From Kudoa neothunni (Eukaryota; Cnidaria), in the NCBI GenBank assembly GCA_964304625.1, contig OZ199840.1, positions 2,232,001 to 2,296,000 of the forward strand: a DNA stretch of 64,000 nt, in the 5' to 3' direction. Of the stretch, positions 49,847 through 62,235 are shown in pieces. Numbering within the stretch: position 1 is the stretch's first letter; each line of letters opens with the position of its first letter. A program made the position numbers and the translations under genes. The notes beneath the pieces were generated by a model, which saw only the letters and a list, made by a program, of their open reading frames with translations, did no database searches and had not been told where the DNA came from.

Positions 49847-50824
49847 AATTAGCCTACTAGTTGTGAATTAACAAAAAATTCTTGGTTTAAATTTGTATCG
49901 ATATGAATAGAGGAATTCATCTTGCTAATTATTCGTACGTCCAATTCAATTAAAAAATTACCAACGTCGATCTTACGAAAATATAATAACTATTCATATG
50001 CGACAAAGTTTTATGTGAATAAACAATCCTCTTTTCGAGTATTATTGGTCGTTTCTGATGCCCCAACTATCACATACTTCGTTCACTCAAACAATTTTTA
50101 TATAATATGCAGGAAATATTATTTTAATATTATATTATAAATCGTATATAATTTTTGGTTAAAATTTCATATCACCGAAGTGCGATTAGTCAGAAGGCAC
50201 GATAAAACAAATTTTCAATTGTATAATTGATAAAATTACGCAAAAATTATTTTCACGATAAAATAAAATCCTAAAGTGCGTGTGTGCGTGCGCATTGGAA
50301 CTTTTAATTCCAGAGACTTTACTCACAAATTATATACAGATTTAATTTAATACTAGCGCTAATGTCCAGTGTCGCCTGGTACATTATGGTGGAAAATTTT
50401 AACTTTTAATTTTTTTTTGAATGGAGAAATTCTACGTTAAAGTTAATTTAATTGGCACGTTCAACCCTGTAAAGCAGTGTTCCCAACTTTTTTTCTAACG
50501 CGTCCCATCTTTTCTTCAAAAATAATTATTTCTAATTAAATTGTTTTACAACATTGGATCATGATTCCTATCACATTAAAAGTTGATGTTTTTAATAGAA
50601 AACATAAAATTATTAAAACTTAATAATGAGCATTCAAACCAACAAATAATAATTTTACTGATAAACATTTTTTTGGGTCTTGTCATCTTTATTTGGGTGA
50701 AATTATTTTTTAATTTTGTGTTATCCGGGAAATTACCAGGTTTTATACAACAAGTCTTTCATATTATTAAATATTTAAAATTCTTAATTGTGCATAACAA
50801 ACAACAAGTAACATTATAAAAAAA
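49847..50824. promoter_or_regulatory. Divergent intergenic region between the surface-protein genes
   Basis: About 980 bp separate the start of the minus-strand gene from the first recognisable exon of the plus-strand relative. It must hold the promoter of the 19-exon gene, but no motif stands out from the A/T background. Two short ORFs (49922-50140 and 50583-50819) have no domain content. Confidence 0.35.
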
Positions 50825-51999
50825 ATTCAAAGCAAATAAAAATACATATTGAGCGATATCCTGTGAAAATTATAGCTAAGGGGTCTGGAAGAAAAATAGA
50901 TATCATATTTGATGAGCCTATTCCCGACACAATTTGCAAATTTGAAATCGCCCAAAAGGGTGAAGCATTGACATCTAAATGTGGAAATGGTGAAAATACG
51001 TGTTATTAAGTATGTCAAAACGTCACAATGGAAACAAATTATAATAAAGACAATGACAAAGAATTCGATGTTAAAATATCCACTAGGGGCGTAGAATCCG
51101 AGAAAATGTTAATGTCAAGTATTTAACTATTATTTTTACTATTTTATCTTATTTCATTAGCTGATAAAAAAGATTTCCCAATAACAATTATCCTTAAGTA
51201 TGAGGCTACATTGGGAATCTCTATGCTTCACGCGGCAAATACCGTATGCATGATGGAATTGTTTGTACAAGAGAACTACGTAAAAGTGGACCCAAATCGT
51301 GTGGGATTAAAATTGCATCCAGTTTTTGCTTCATGTGAAAACGATATAAAATTATTAAATCTTGAGGCTGATACCAAGTATATGGTTAGTGTACAACACA
51401 AAGCTTCGAGTGATGCAGCCGATACTGATGTGATACATATAAATAAAATTTTTAAAACAGGTATAAATATTTATCTTATAAACTTTAATAATTATAAAAA
51501 ATAGCTAAAATTGATGATGTTACGACTGATGTTACAACATACCCTCATAACGTGATTATTCCACAAAAAATAGATCAGGAAGACTATAAAGCAGAATGTA
51601 TGATAATGCAAGCATTGAAAGATACAACTAATTTTATTCGATCGGTATGTGAAGAATCCTACAATTGCTACGGCTTGTGCACTTCGGAATTTACTGTCAC
51701 TAGGCTGCAACCGGATATGGAATACACTTTCAAAGCAGTTCCACAGAGATTCTATCTGAAAACTGACGCTCCAACGAAAAATGTTAGAACAAGCATTAAT
51801 GAAAAGTAAATTTCAAAGTTATATGAATCTTAGGGTCTCTATTTAAAAAGGTAGAACTTGGATAAAATCAGCCACAGGAATTGTACAACGCAGATATGAT
51901 GGAGAGCCAGTTGAATTGGAACTCTTTATCACAGGCCCGGCAGCTGTTACAGCTTCAACAACCGAAGCAACTGCTATCACTACGAGCACCCAAAAATAA
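50825..51999 (+). pseudogene. 5'-truncated relative of the FN3-like surface-protein genes
   Basis: Four exons can be placed: about 50825-51118, 51161-51460, 51505-51805 and 51855-51999, with GT-AG joins in phases 1, 1 and 2. The first is the 3' half of the long exon type found at 53016-53570: the block CKFEI...C...NCYQLC there reads CKFEI...C...TCY-stop-VC here, a Gln codon turned to TAA at about 51006. The two middle exons are clean modules (CEESYNCYGLC in the second). The last exon ends in a Thr/Ala-rich tail (GPAAVTASTTEATAITTSTQ) with no membrane helix. AATAAA is at 52045-52050. No 5' exons or signal peptide were found upstream. It is most likely a pseudogene; a shorter secreted product from an internal start is possible but unsupported. 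Confidence 0.7.
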
Positions 52000-52609
52000 T
52001 TATTATAACATTATTAATTTTGGAATATCTTACTTTTCAATGTGAATAAAATAGTAAACAAACTTTTATTTCGATAGTTAAAGTTGATATCTCATATTAA
52101 TTCTTGTGTATTGTTTCCTTATTTTAACATAATAACATATTATGTTGTTTAATTTTTCAATATATTTATGATAATTGTTATTGTTTTTACATATACAAAT
52201 TTTTACGAAATTAAACTGTATTGATTGTAAAATTGGTATAATTACATATAAACGAAAAATTATGAACACTTCTTTACAAAAAATTAATGAGTATATCCAT
52301 TTGGTCTACCTATTAGTTAACTTAGAAGGGTTCTATTATGAACCTTCATAAAAAAAAATTAATTGACTTTTAAATGCAGTATTTTGTCTTAAACATGTTT
52401 ATTTTAAATGAGTTTATCAATAAGAGACATAAGGATTTAGTTTCGGATGTAAATATTGTTTATTAGCTATCAATTCTATTGTTAAACTGCTATTCACTTG
52501 AAGAGTTCGTCCTTAATTTATTTTTCTCGTTTCTGTTGTCGCCTGAAATCATATTCGTTTGTATAATTCTTATTAAAAATTATAAATCTGTTATAATTAA
52601 GAACCAAAA

Positions 52610-54869
52610 ATGTTGATCATTACATTGTTGATTTTCTCTTTCAGCTATAATAGTATAATTTGAGGGTTATCGAGTTTTTGCTATTAGATTTTTTTAGTCC
52701 AGTCACATAAATACTACGTTGAACGAGATCAAGCCACGTTAGAAGATAAAATCCATTTACAACTTGAAGGAGTATCTGGAATTAAATGTGACATTAAATT
52801 GCTGGAAAAAAATGAACTTTTCTATCACTATATTAACGGTGAATCTGAAAGCGAAACACTTTCAAGACGTCTCTTGTGCGGGAAAATACACCATTTCTAC
52901 TGGAGCTGCTTTTCCTTCCTATTATATACAGATAAAATCAAAATATGCAACCGAAACTCTTAAAATAGTTCATAGTATTAGAGTTATTAGAGATTATGAA
53001 TAATTTTTTCAATAGTTACTGATCAAACTCCTGAAACTCATTTTACAATTAATGCAACCGCCATCAAATTTACAACTAAAAATGTCTGCAGTCATCCTCA
53101 AACTTGCAGACTAACCAGCGGAGATAAAGTTCTCGATCAGTTTACGCCAACTCCCAACACCGAATGCAATGAGGAAAGTCACCTTACTGGTTTCTTCGAC
53201 TCAGCCGGCGACTCAATCGAACTCTCCTGTGGAGTCAACCAACCGAAAATACACATGAATAGAAAAAACAACAAGTTGATGGAATTAAGTCCATTGGACC
53301 GACTTCCTTATCACATTTCTAAAAACGGTAACGATAAAATAAATATTATTTTCGACGAAGATATGAGAGATGAAATATGCAAATTTGAAATTAAAAAGAA
53401 ATCGGAACAAAATTATCAATCAAAATGTTCTGTTAATCAAAATGAGAATAATTGTTATCAACTCTGTACTGACGCTGTAATGAACTTTGATTCGCTTCAA
53501 AACTCAGACAAAGATTTTAAAGTTAGAGTATCCACTAGAAATCATGTAGGAACAGAAAAAACTTTAAGAAGTAATTAATTTTATGCAATAATTGTAATTT
53601 AAATATTAAATAGTTGGAAAGGGTGACCTACGAGTAGCACCAAAAGAAACTAATGCGACTCTTTCTATTGCAAATCTTAAAGGTGATGACTTGACTGACC
53701 CAAAATGTGCAATTGAGTTGAGAAAGCAGGTATTCCCTAAGGTCCCCGTTGATGTCAAATGCAGTGCTAATCTGGAAACAGCATGCCCTACTGATTGTAC
53801 TGATGCCACTATTCATGGCCTCGAACCAAACACAAAATACATTGTTAAGGTAACTTATACTCAAACCAGTAGCGGTGCCACATCATATACCGCGGAAAAG
53901 CTTTTTAAAACAGGTAAAAAATAAAAAATTATTTATATAAAATTATTTTAAGCTGACTACAATATTACACAAAAGCCTGAGATTAAAACATACTATGAGC
54001 ACGTAATGATGACTGTAGCACCAAACGAAGCTCTTTTTGATGGAGTATACTGCAAAATTCAACAAAAAATGGAGGGTGCGATTGCTTTTAGTCCTTCGGA
54101 ATGTGAAGAATCAGTTGATTGTTCGGGTTTATGTGGACAACCACTTACCATTAAAAATCTTTTGCCCGATACCAAATACGAGTTCAAATATTTATTTGGC
54201 AAATACGTTAGTGACCTTGAAACAAACATTGTGGCAGTATCAACAAGTAATGTGAAGTAGGATTCCTCAATAACATTTATTAAGCTGACACGCTTCAAAA
54301 TATTAATGTTACCCATACATGGAATAATACCGATTTGATTGTGACAACTACCGTGGCCGAAATGGATCCAGACCAAATATGTGATTTTACCTTTGCTGAA
54401 ATAGTAAATGGGGCGATCAAATACACCTATGGATTATTTGATAAAACAACTGGATGGGAGGGAAAATGCAACCAAGAAATAACTTTTTACAATGCAGCTT
54501 CCTACAAACAAGGCTCAATGAGGGTACAGGCAAGGTACAATAGTGAGCCGATCGTAGTGAGTCTTTGGAGTGGAACGAATATGGAGAATGATGACCCCAC
54601 ATCACAAGAAACTGCTAAACAAGGTAAATTATATTAACAAATTATGTATTATAATTCTTTTTAGGAACTTCAAATAGGTAATATGGTTATCTCTTTAATT
54701 ATTTAATCTATTTTTAATTTTGATCTAGCGCTAATGTCGGCGGATCGAAGATTATGTAATATTTTCTGGTGTCATTCGGTTCTAATGATAATTTAGGTTG
54801 ATTGTTGGTGGAGTTTTAATAGCATTATTGGTATGTGCTATCGGTTTCTTGGTCTTAACAAAGAAATAA
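52610..54869 (+). CDS. 8-exon gene for a compact type I membrane protein with FN3-like modules
   Basis: Exons: 52610-52652, 52698-52974, 53016-53570, 53614-53913, 53953-54246, 54285-54623, 54665-54677 and 54797-54869; about 630 residues. Exon 1 is a signal peptide (MLIITLLIFSFSYN) ending in phase 1. Exons 3-6 keep phase 1 at both ends and encode modules with the same cysteine pattern as the 19-exon gene (KCSANLETACPTDC, ECEESVDCSGLC). A 13-nt microexon (phase 1 to 2) leads to a transmembrane exon (LIVGGVLIALLVCAIGFLVL) and a TKK tail. AATAAA is at 54916-54921. One oddity: exon 2 is one base too long for frame, and the domain reading resumes if the 7-A run at 52806-52812 is counted as six. That is a homopolymer error or a real frameshift; if real, the gene is dead. 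Confidence 0.75.
54665..54677 (+). other. 13-nt microexon before the transmembrane exon
   Basis: Flanked by TTTTTAG and GTAATATG. It enters in phase 1 and leaves in phase 2, the same shift made by the 82-nt exon 18 (43291-43372) of the 19-exon gene. Joining it gives G-T-S-N-R before the helix. Skipping it would change the frame into the membrane exon. Confidence 0.6.
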
Positions 54870-57800
54870 ATGAGTCCCTAATTTTCGATTTTACAAAAAC
54901 ATGAATCCAATTTTTAATAAAAATCGTTTATTATAAGATCTACTTTTATATGAGCATTTGATAAATCTGATTTTTTACAGAAAAATTTTTAAACGCTAAT
55001 AATTAACTTTAGAATGTTCTTTTATTATACCTTTTCCACATGAATACATTAAACAAGATAAATGACAACATAATCCTTAATAAATAATTTAACTCTTTTA
55101 AAAGAATTAGCGTATTTAAATGGATAACTACGTTTAGAATTATTAAATTAAGAATAAATTAATTTTTTCCATGAAATCTTTAAAACCAAAAATTCTAAAA
55201 AAGTAATAAAAATACCTCAATAAATACACGTGAACCAATCTTTTAGTAGTTTATAATATTAAATAAAGAGCTACTATTAAATATTAAGTATATATAACCA
55301 CAAATTTATGGTAAATGTCCCTTTTTATCGTATTAATAGGAAAAAATATAAACAACAATAATTGAAGTTTGGTGCGTATGCGCCTAATATAATGAGGTGA
55401 TAATACATTTCGTATTTTGTTTTGGTAAATATTTGTGTTTACTCAACATTGATATTATTTTTATATTATAATTTATGGCGGGAATGGATACGTTTGAATT
55501 AAAATTAACAATGCTTTTATAGTAATTTTGTAAATTTCTAGTCTCTTAAATATATTAATAATTCTCTTATGGTTATTTCAAATTAGTCTAAATCTTCTTG
55601 GATGTTTTGTGTGGTTAGTTTATATTTTTATCCTATATCATATATTTATTTGTGTGTTTCATTTAAATAGTGACTGTAATTTATTCATATTGAAATATAA
55701 TATGTATAAAATAGTACTTAAAATTCAACTTGTTAATTTTTAATAATTTTCCAGTAATTAATTGATATAATTTCCATTATCCTACTTTTTATTCTACTAA
55801 ATATTTCCCTTAAAAATAAATAGATATTATTCTCCTCATTCGTCATCTTATGAACTTATTATTATTTTTAATTTATAACAGCGCATTGATAATATGCTCA
55901 CCTTAAAAATAATATTACAAGGAAATTGATTCAGAATTGATAAATTAAAGGATTTGTCTTCTAGAGCTTCCATATAAAATTAAAGATTGTATCTCTCTAT
56001 AATCAAATTCATATTGAGAAAAAATAAAGATAAATTATATTCTCATGAGATTTAAAACTTTAAGCACAATATTTGATTATGATTTTTACTGTAAAAATAC
56101 TCTATATTTTTTATGAACAAATTGAATCCCTATTCAGTATAAATTCTTTATCTAAATATTCTAAAAATTTTCATAACAATTTCAATGGAAGAGGATAAGA
56201 ATCAAAATTATGTTTGATACGCACATGCGTGTATGTGCATAATTATATGATAATGTTTTATATATCAATTTTTGATGTACTCTTTTAAAAATCGATTCTA
56301 TAGTAATTGATTAATTACTGAGGTCAAAATTAGTTCCGATTACCCTCTGAACACATTATTCTAGAACTCCATCAAAATTAGTCTCAAATGATAAAAATTA
56401 ATGTAAAATTTTTTAATATAATATATAAAAATATAATCCATATTCAATCGAGATAATTAAAATAATTAAATACTTTTATTTTCAATCTCCAAACATGAAT
56501 TGGAATGTATGATTATGCAACCAATGTCTGTGAATAATCCCTAGAAATATTTTATTTCTCTGAGATTATAAACTAAAATAATGAAATATGACTTTTTATT
56601 GTATATATTGAAGTTTTTATACAATATATTTTGAAATAATAGCTAATTACTACGAAAGAATATAGTACTTTAAAGACTGATTGATTTAAACATATTTAAA
56701 ATCTCTAAGTTTTCAATAACAGAAAATTTTACATTTTTATTTTACGTTAGAATTTAATAAAAAAACTTAGATTAAGGGTTTGAACTTAATAATCCTTAAA
56801 AAATAGGGAATGATACGATTTTAATACTCTTATTGTGAAAACGTTTACGATAATTTTAAGTAGAAACTTCGAGATTATAATTTATTATAATATTAAGGTT
56901 AGCGGAGTTTAAATATTGCGAACAAATTTTTCACTTAATTCGGAGGATGCATTAATCTATTTTACGATTATTTAATTCAAATTTATATTTTATAATTTTT
57001 ACCTTTTTATATAAAATAAAGAATCTCATATTGTTGATTAATCCAAATGTAATTTTTTAATAAGCATGAAATTAATGGAAAATCAAAAATATTTTTTTTC
57101 ATTTTTGGACTCCAACGGCCCTTTCAGAACAAATTGTTCAACATATAGATGACGAAATATTTTATAACAATACAATATTAATATTAGGCGTATAAAAATA
57201 TTAAACGATGTTAACTGGTCAAAAACGGACCCAAATTTACTATTTTGTTTCTACATTTATGTATTTTTAGTTATTTACTTTGAAAATTATCAAGTTCCTG
57301 TATTAGGTGCGTTTCTATGTGTGAATATAGTTTATAATTTATCGGCTAAGGATTTATGCATAGAATAAGACACAGTTTTCAAATTTCATTTCATATTTGT
57401 TGTACTATTTTCTAAACCTCATATATTTATTACAATTATGATTTTCTCTCATCAAAATCAAAATTTTTGATCCAAACAACACCGCGAACCGTGAAAAACA
57501 ATTTTTTTAATATAATCCACAATAGATTAACGATAATTAATCCGATTAATTATTCCGTTTGTTTTCGCTTTCGCCTGGGGGGATAACAATATTACTTATA
57601 AATTTTTTGCATTTCCTGGATTTTAATATGATTCCTAACAACAATTTAATTATTGGTATAAGAGTTGTAACCAATGTCAACTAATGCACGATCAACAACA
57701 CAGCGGTATGGCGCCACCGCTTTTTAAACTATGGCCCACAGGGTTTAACCCCGTCCGCAACCACTCATTGCATCTGTCTTAAGATAAATTTCATAATGAA

Positions 57801-58033
57801 ATATTATATGCCATTTAGTATCATAGAATATTGATTCACTTGATAGTAACACTAATCCTAAATTTTATTACATTACCGAGAAAATGTCTACACGCTAACG
57901 AATGTATCTGGAGTTTGCTGCTTAAATATAAATTCATACTAATTTTTCATTCCATTTGATGATGAAAATCAACATTATTGATTTTTTAAGGAGTGTAAAA
58001 TTTACCTATGTTGTTTTAGTTTAACATTATACC
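54870..58033. other. AT-rich intergenic DNA, no gene seen
   Basis: About 3.2 kb of very AT-rich sequence with no ORF of interest. A small GC-richer patch at 57690-57770 (GGTATGGCGCCACCGC) has no tRNA boxes or coding content. Confidence 0.55.
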
Positions 58034-58039
58034 AATAAT

Positions 58040-58198
58040 GGGTAATGAGGGAGTATCCAGCTCCAAAAATTCGACATCTTCCCGTTCACGCGCATTCCCA
58101 ATTGTTTTATAATTTAATTTAACACATTTTTAAAATATTGATTGATCACAAATCAGACCAAAATTTTTATTTTTAATTTTTATAATATTATCAAATAT
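58040..58198 (+). repeat. Left terminal inverted repeat of Merlin
   Basis: 159 bp. It ends inward at TCAAATAT, after which left and right copies part. The outer third is GC-richer (TCTTCCCGTTCACGCGCATT), a likely transposase-binding segment; the inner part is nearly all A/T. Confidence 0.85.
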
Positions 58199-58369
58199 TT
58201 TACCGCGATTAAAGAATCACACAGGATAGGAGATATTTTATTTAGTGGTGTTTTAAATTTTCGATAATTATAGATGTAATAGTAACTGTTATATTTATAC
58301 CTCACGTTAAATTTTAAAATTTATGTTTTAATAATTTAATCCGATTAACAATAGTTTTTACTTCAGCGT

Positions 58370-59340
58370 CAATTTTATAAACTTTTGTTTAATGTGAGTG
58401 CTCTATTTACTTACCTAGCGAATAAGGGTCTATTACAAAAAATGCCTGATCGGTGCAAGAATTGCCATAGGTATAACACTCTACGCCTCCAAGTTACAAC
58501 GAGAAAAAGAAACAATACTTCAATCGATCTTTGTGACGATGATATTGAGAAATACTCGTATACGTGTTCAAAGTACTTTTATTTTATGTATAGTTTTAAA
58601 ATATTAATTTTAGGAGTGATTGTAGAAGGCATTTTCACCCAGGACCTCTACCTTATTTGGCGTCAATAACGCGATGGGGACGAATGTATCCAAATTAGCA
58701 GTGTCTCAGCTATTTGAGTTAATATACCTTTGGTGTATTGAAGAGCAAAGATGCATGGTGGTGGCATTAACTCAAATAACCGAGAAAATCGAATCGTCAA
58801 AATTGACAAATGCTTATTAAGAGGTCGCCGTAAAAAAACCGGGGAAGATTTTTAAGCATAGACAGATGGTTGGCCACCCCTAACTATTTCTTAAGGAGTA
58901 GGTTATTCCGTGGAGCGACTCCTTTGAGACGTCAGCGGAGAAATGAAAGGTATGGTTACAGAATAAACGGCCCTTGGGTTGCTGGCATTTGCGAATGCTC
59001 TGTCGATGAAGATGGCAAACGCAAATTGTTAGAATCAAGATTTTTTATTGTCCAAAAAAGGGATAAACGAACGTTGACCCAACTCGTCTTACAGGAAGTT
59101 GAAAACGGGACTACAATCTATACGGACGAGTGGTTGGGGTACACCTCTCTCCGAATTTACGGCTATAACCGTTAATCACTCTAAAGAGTATGTCACTCCA
59201 GAGGGTTACCATACTAATACGGTCGAGGTTGTGTGCCACGAAATCAGCTGGATTTCTACCTACATGAATCATGGTCGCGTTCCATTCATAAAGAATATTG
59301 GAATTTCTTCGAATATATTTTAACAGCGATCGCTACTATT
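58370..59340 (+). pseudogene. Merlin/ISXO2-like transposase, broken
   Basis: N-terminal block FTYLANKGLLQKMPDRCKNCHR (58400-58475) with the expected Cys pair. A GT-AG interval at about 58575-58615 could be an intron, bringing YTCSK next to SDCRRHFHPG. SKLAVSQLFELIYLWCIEEQ near 58690 is the helical block before the core. The core at 58870-59175 has RYGYRINGPWVAGICEC, ESRFFIVQKRDKRTLTQLVL and GTTIYTDEWLGYTSL, and then continues TVNHSKEYVTPEGYHTNTVE near 59170-59235. The C-terminal part is FIKEYWNFFEYILTAIATI. At least four frame changes or stops (near 58670, 58810, 58850, 59155 and 59290) make it inactive. The first catalytic segment near 58800-58860 is the most damaged. Confidence 0.8.
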
Positions 59341-60055
59341 TAGCAATTAAATAATAGCTAGTGAAACAAAATATTTGTGTTTTGATTCCTTTCATCTTTT
59401 ATATATTGCTATTTGTCAAAAAAACTTAAGAAAACTTTAGATTTTACTATATTAGTATTAACTATAAAATTATTATTATATTCGCAGTAAATATATTTGA
59501 GATTTCTCGCGCATGTTCGTTTAATGATAATAAATTAAAATATATGTTTATGATTTACCGCTAAGGCTTTATTAATGAAAAAATAATTTTCGCTTATAAA
59601 TGAAATTAGATTATGAATTTTTGTTAAAAAAAACAAATTTTTAATTTTTGACTCACAATTGTTTCTCAGTCTTGGTAATCAACATGATTATATAATACAT
59701 TCACTATGAATTATAGTTGTCACGGATCGTTCCTCAAAGAAGTCAATATATTTGTATAAATCAACATTAAATATTTTATTTTTGACTTATTTATAATCCA
59801 ATTATAAATAGTTAACGAATTATTCATTATACTTTTTGTAATATCATAAGGTTTTCAATTTCTTCAATATGGTTTGTTCGGTATACCGTTATATATTTAA
59901 TATTAGTACATCAAAAAAATATATGAACTAAAAAATAAATTTTTAAGTAACAATTAAGAGTCGTTAACGTAAAAAATGAAAAATTTAGGTTTATAAACAC
60001 AATAAATAACTGACATATATCCTTTCGGTTCAATTTCATTAATAATTCACAGAAC

Positions 60056-60214
60056 ATATTTGATAATATTATAAAAATTAAAAATAAAAATTTTGGTCTG
60101 ATTTGTGATCAATCAATATTTTAAAAATGTGTTAAATTAAATTATAAAACAATCGGGAATGCGCGTGAACGGGAAGATGTCGAATTTTTGGAGCTGAATA
60201 CTCCCTCATTACCC
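60056..60214 (-). repeat. Right terminal inverted repeat of Merlin
   Basis: Reverse complement of the left repeat, with TATTCAG for TATCCAG and CCCGATTG for CCCAATTG as the only differences found. It ends in ...CTCATTACCC at 60214. Confidence 0.85.
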
Positions 60215-60848
60215 AATAATGTTGCTGACAAAGAAATTCATGTAAATAACTCCAGAAACAGAAATCTGCAGTATATTTGCTACGGAATTGTTAAACTAGG
60301 TGTATTGTTTACAATAAATGATACTGAGACAAATTCAATAAGCTTAAAACATATTTCATCTGAAGTCAAGAATTATCCCAGTAAGGCACACGCGTTTTGT
60401 TCCGGAAGTTGGCACAGGGGAAGTTAAATTCTCAACAACATCCACTAATAAATTTAAGGTTATGAAGAATAAATCATTAAAATTATTCGTCCAACATAAT
60501 AAAAATTAATCAATTCGTTAGCACAATAAAAATTTCTCCTCTGTATTTATATGGTTTGTGTTGCTTTCGTCCATCAAACGCAAATAACAAACCATGATGA
60601 GGTAACTAACTAACAGTAGATCACTAATCTAATCTAATAGGTCGGCTCCTCCCCAAGTGATGCCGCTATCTTAATCGCATATAACAGGGTTAACAACACC
60701 ACTGATAATTATCACAATTTGAAGAATAATTTGAGGTAATACTTTACTCACAATAGTTTAGCATCTAATAATCTATGCTAATTTTAAGTTAAACACAACA
60801 TGTGTTTAACTTCGTATAAATAGGTAAAATCAAGAGCTGTTTATTTAT
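60215..60848. other. Spacer with an open frame running out of the Merlin insertion site
   Basis: An open frame continues from 60215 to 60427 (VADKEIHVNNSRNRNLQYIC, later KHISSEVKNYPSKAHAF). It could be a gene fragment split by the Merlin insertion, but the sequence left of the element (before 58034) does not extend it and no domain is recognised. A GC-richer patch at 60630-60690 has no identifiable content. Confidence 0.35.
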
Positions 60849-60905
60849 TAACCCTCGAAGGAGCGTGCTTAAAACACTTCTGCGTGTAACCAGGAGGGTA
60901 TCCCA
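60849..60905 (+). repeat. piggyBac-like terminus
   Basis: TTAACCCTCGAAGGAGCGTG at 60849 matches the inverted right end of the piggyBac at 36396 (TTAACCCTCGAATGCC) over its first 12 bases, including the TTAA. It looks like the left end of another piggyBac-type element. A weak partner, GGTTTAAGGGTTAA, ends at 62698. Confidence 0.45.
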
Positions 60906-61831
60906 GGTACCTCAGATGTTTTCTATGATAGCGATTGTATTTTCTCTTAATTTTTTACATTTACAAAGGGTGGTATATTTATGACTAATATAAAAAATAA
61001 TTAACTAATAAGTGAATCAATATAAAATTTCGAGGGTAATAAGGTAGGATGTGGCACCTAAAAAACACCCTTTTGCGCATCGTTTTTTTGCCGATTCTTC
61101 TGCGATTTTTTATATTAAAATAGAAGAATACCGAGAGGAAATTTACAGCTAATTATGATGGCATCTAATTTTGGCACAAAATCCCGAATACTACATTGTC
61201 GGCACATGTGGAATCATCGTTAAATTTCCAATAACCATTAAAAACCCATTTTATTGTTTTAACATTAACTTCTAGGTTTATTAATGTCTTAATAACATTT
61301 TTTGGGAATTGATCGTCTCAAAATTATACGCCTCAGCCGTTTAATTAAGCCTTACGCATCTTATTTTAAATTATTTTCTCTATTTTTTGATGTATGTCGA
61401 CTATGAATCTATTAAGATAACAATACAATTAATCATCACTTATTTTAGTTTATAAATTTTTTTGGCTAATTTATTTGAATTATAAAAAAAGTTATAATCA
61501 TTTTATCATAAAACTTTTATCATGAAATTTTTATAGCGGCAATACAATAAATCTTTAATCTTCATTCCATTCGATATCTTTCAAAAAAAATCTGTTAACA
61601 ATTCATTTTTAAAGAAACACTCTTAACGAAAGTTATTATACAAAATAAAAGAAGCAACGTAAATAGGAATTTAGCATTATAGTATTAATTATACATTATA
61701 CTCTGCACTTTATTTTTTAGATACAAATGATCTTTTTATTTGATGTTCAATTTTTTGTCATTTTTATAAATATAACGATTGTATCTTAAGCCTTATATGT
61801 TACAATGTACCAAATTTTTGAAGACAATCTA

Positions 61832-62235
61832 CTATATAAATAAAGCAAACCGGAAATCCGTGTGTACGCATTTTTCATTCTTTATAGAAGGACATATCCC
61901 TCCATTTGAGCTCACATATGGAAAGATAAAATTTTCTTTTAACACAGAAAATACGTAAAAAATTATAAAAGGTTTTCACCCCGCAAAATGACTAAAAACT
62001 TTTTCACGTGATATGATTGGTTTGATTTGAGAATTTATGCAAACATATAGATCATTTCGTTAAAATTATTAAAAAGTAATTTAATAATTAAAATAGTTAA
62101 AATAAGGAAGGTAATATTACCTTATGTAGCCAATAACTAATATGAAATTCATTTGTTGATGTTTAACAAGATTAGTCCTATTCATATGGTATGATTTAGA
62201 GATTACTGCAAACAACAAGGAGAAAATCGATTATT
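61832..62235 (+). repeat. Dispersed repeat family B, copy 2
   Basis: Starts CTACTATATAAATAAAGC and matches 10535-10975 over about 400 bases in the same orientation, with a short deletion near 62075. The match ends near GGAGAAAATCGATT. Here no repeat A precedes it, so A and B are separate units. Confidence 0.72.

Larger units (their letters stand above)
58040..60214 (+). mobile_element. Merlin (IS1016/ISXO2-like) DNA transposon with long terminal inverted repeats
   Basis: The 2175-bp element is bounded by inverted repeats at 58040-58198 and 60056-60214. Each is 159 bp, starting GGGTAATGAGGGAGTAT, and they differ at two positions by my reading. The bases AATAAT stand on both sides (58034-58039 and 60215-60220); Merlin elements usually make 8-9 bp duplications, so this may be a shortened or chance match. 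The interior carries a decayed ISXO2-type transposase on the plus strand. The near-identical ends imply recent insertion. Confidence 0.85.

Noticed and set aside
52078-52269. Minus-strand ORF between the two plus-strand paralogs
   Set aside because: A/T-driven hydrophobic sequence in an intergenic region that already holds the polyadenylation signal of one gene and the upstream region of the next.
57690-57780. GC-richer patch considered as a tRNA or SINE
   Set aside because: No A or B box (no GTTCRANNC-type word) and no cloverleaf could be drawn.
60188-60427. Open frame beside the Merlin right end considered as an exon of the FN3-like family
   Set aside because: It lacks the four-cysteine pattern and the L-x3-T-x-Y motif, and its first codons lie inside the transposon repeat.
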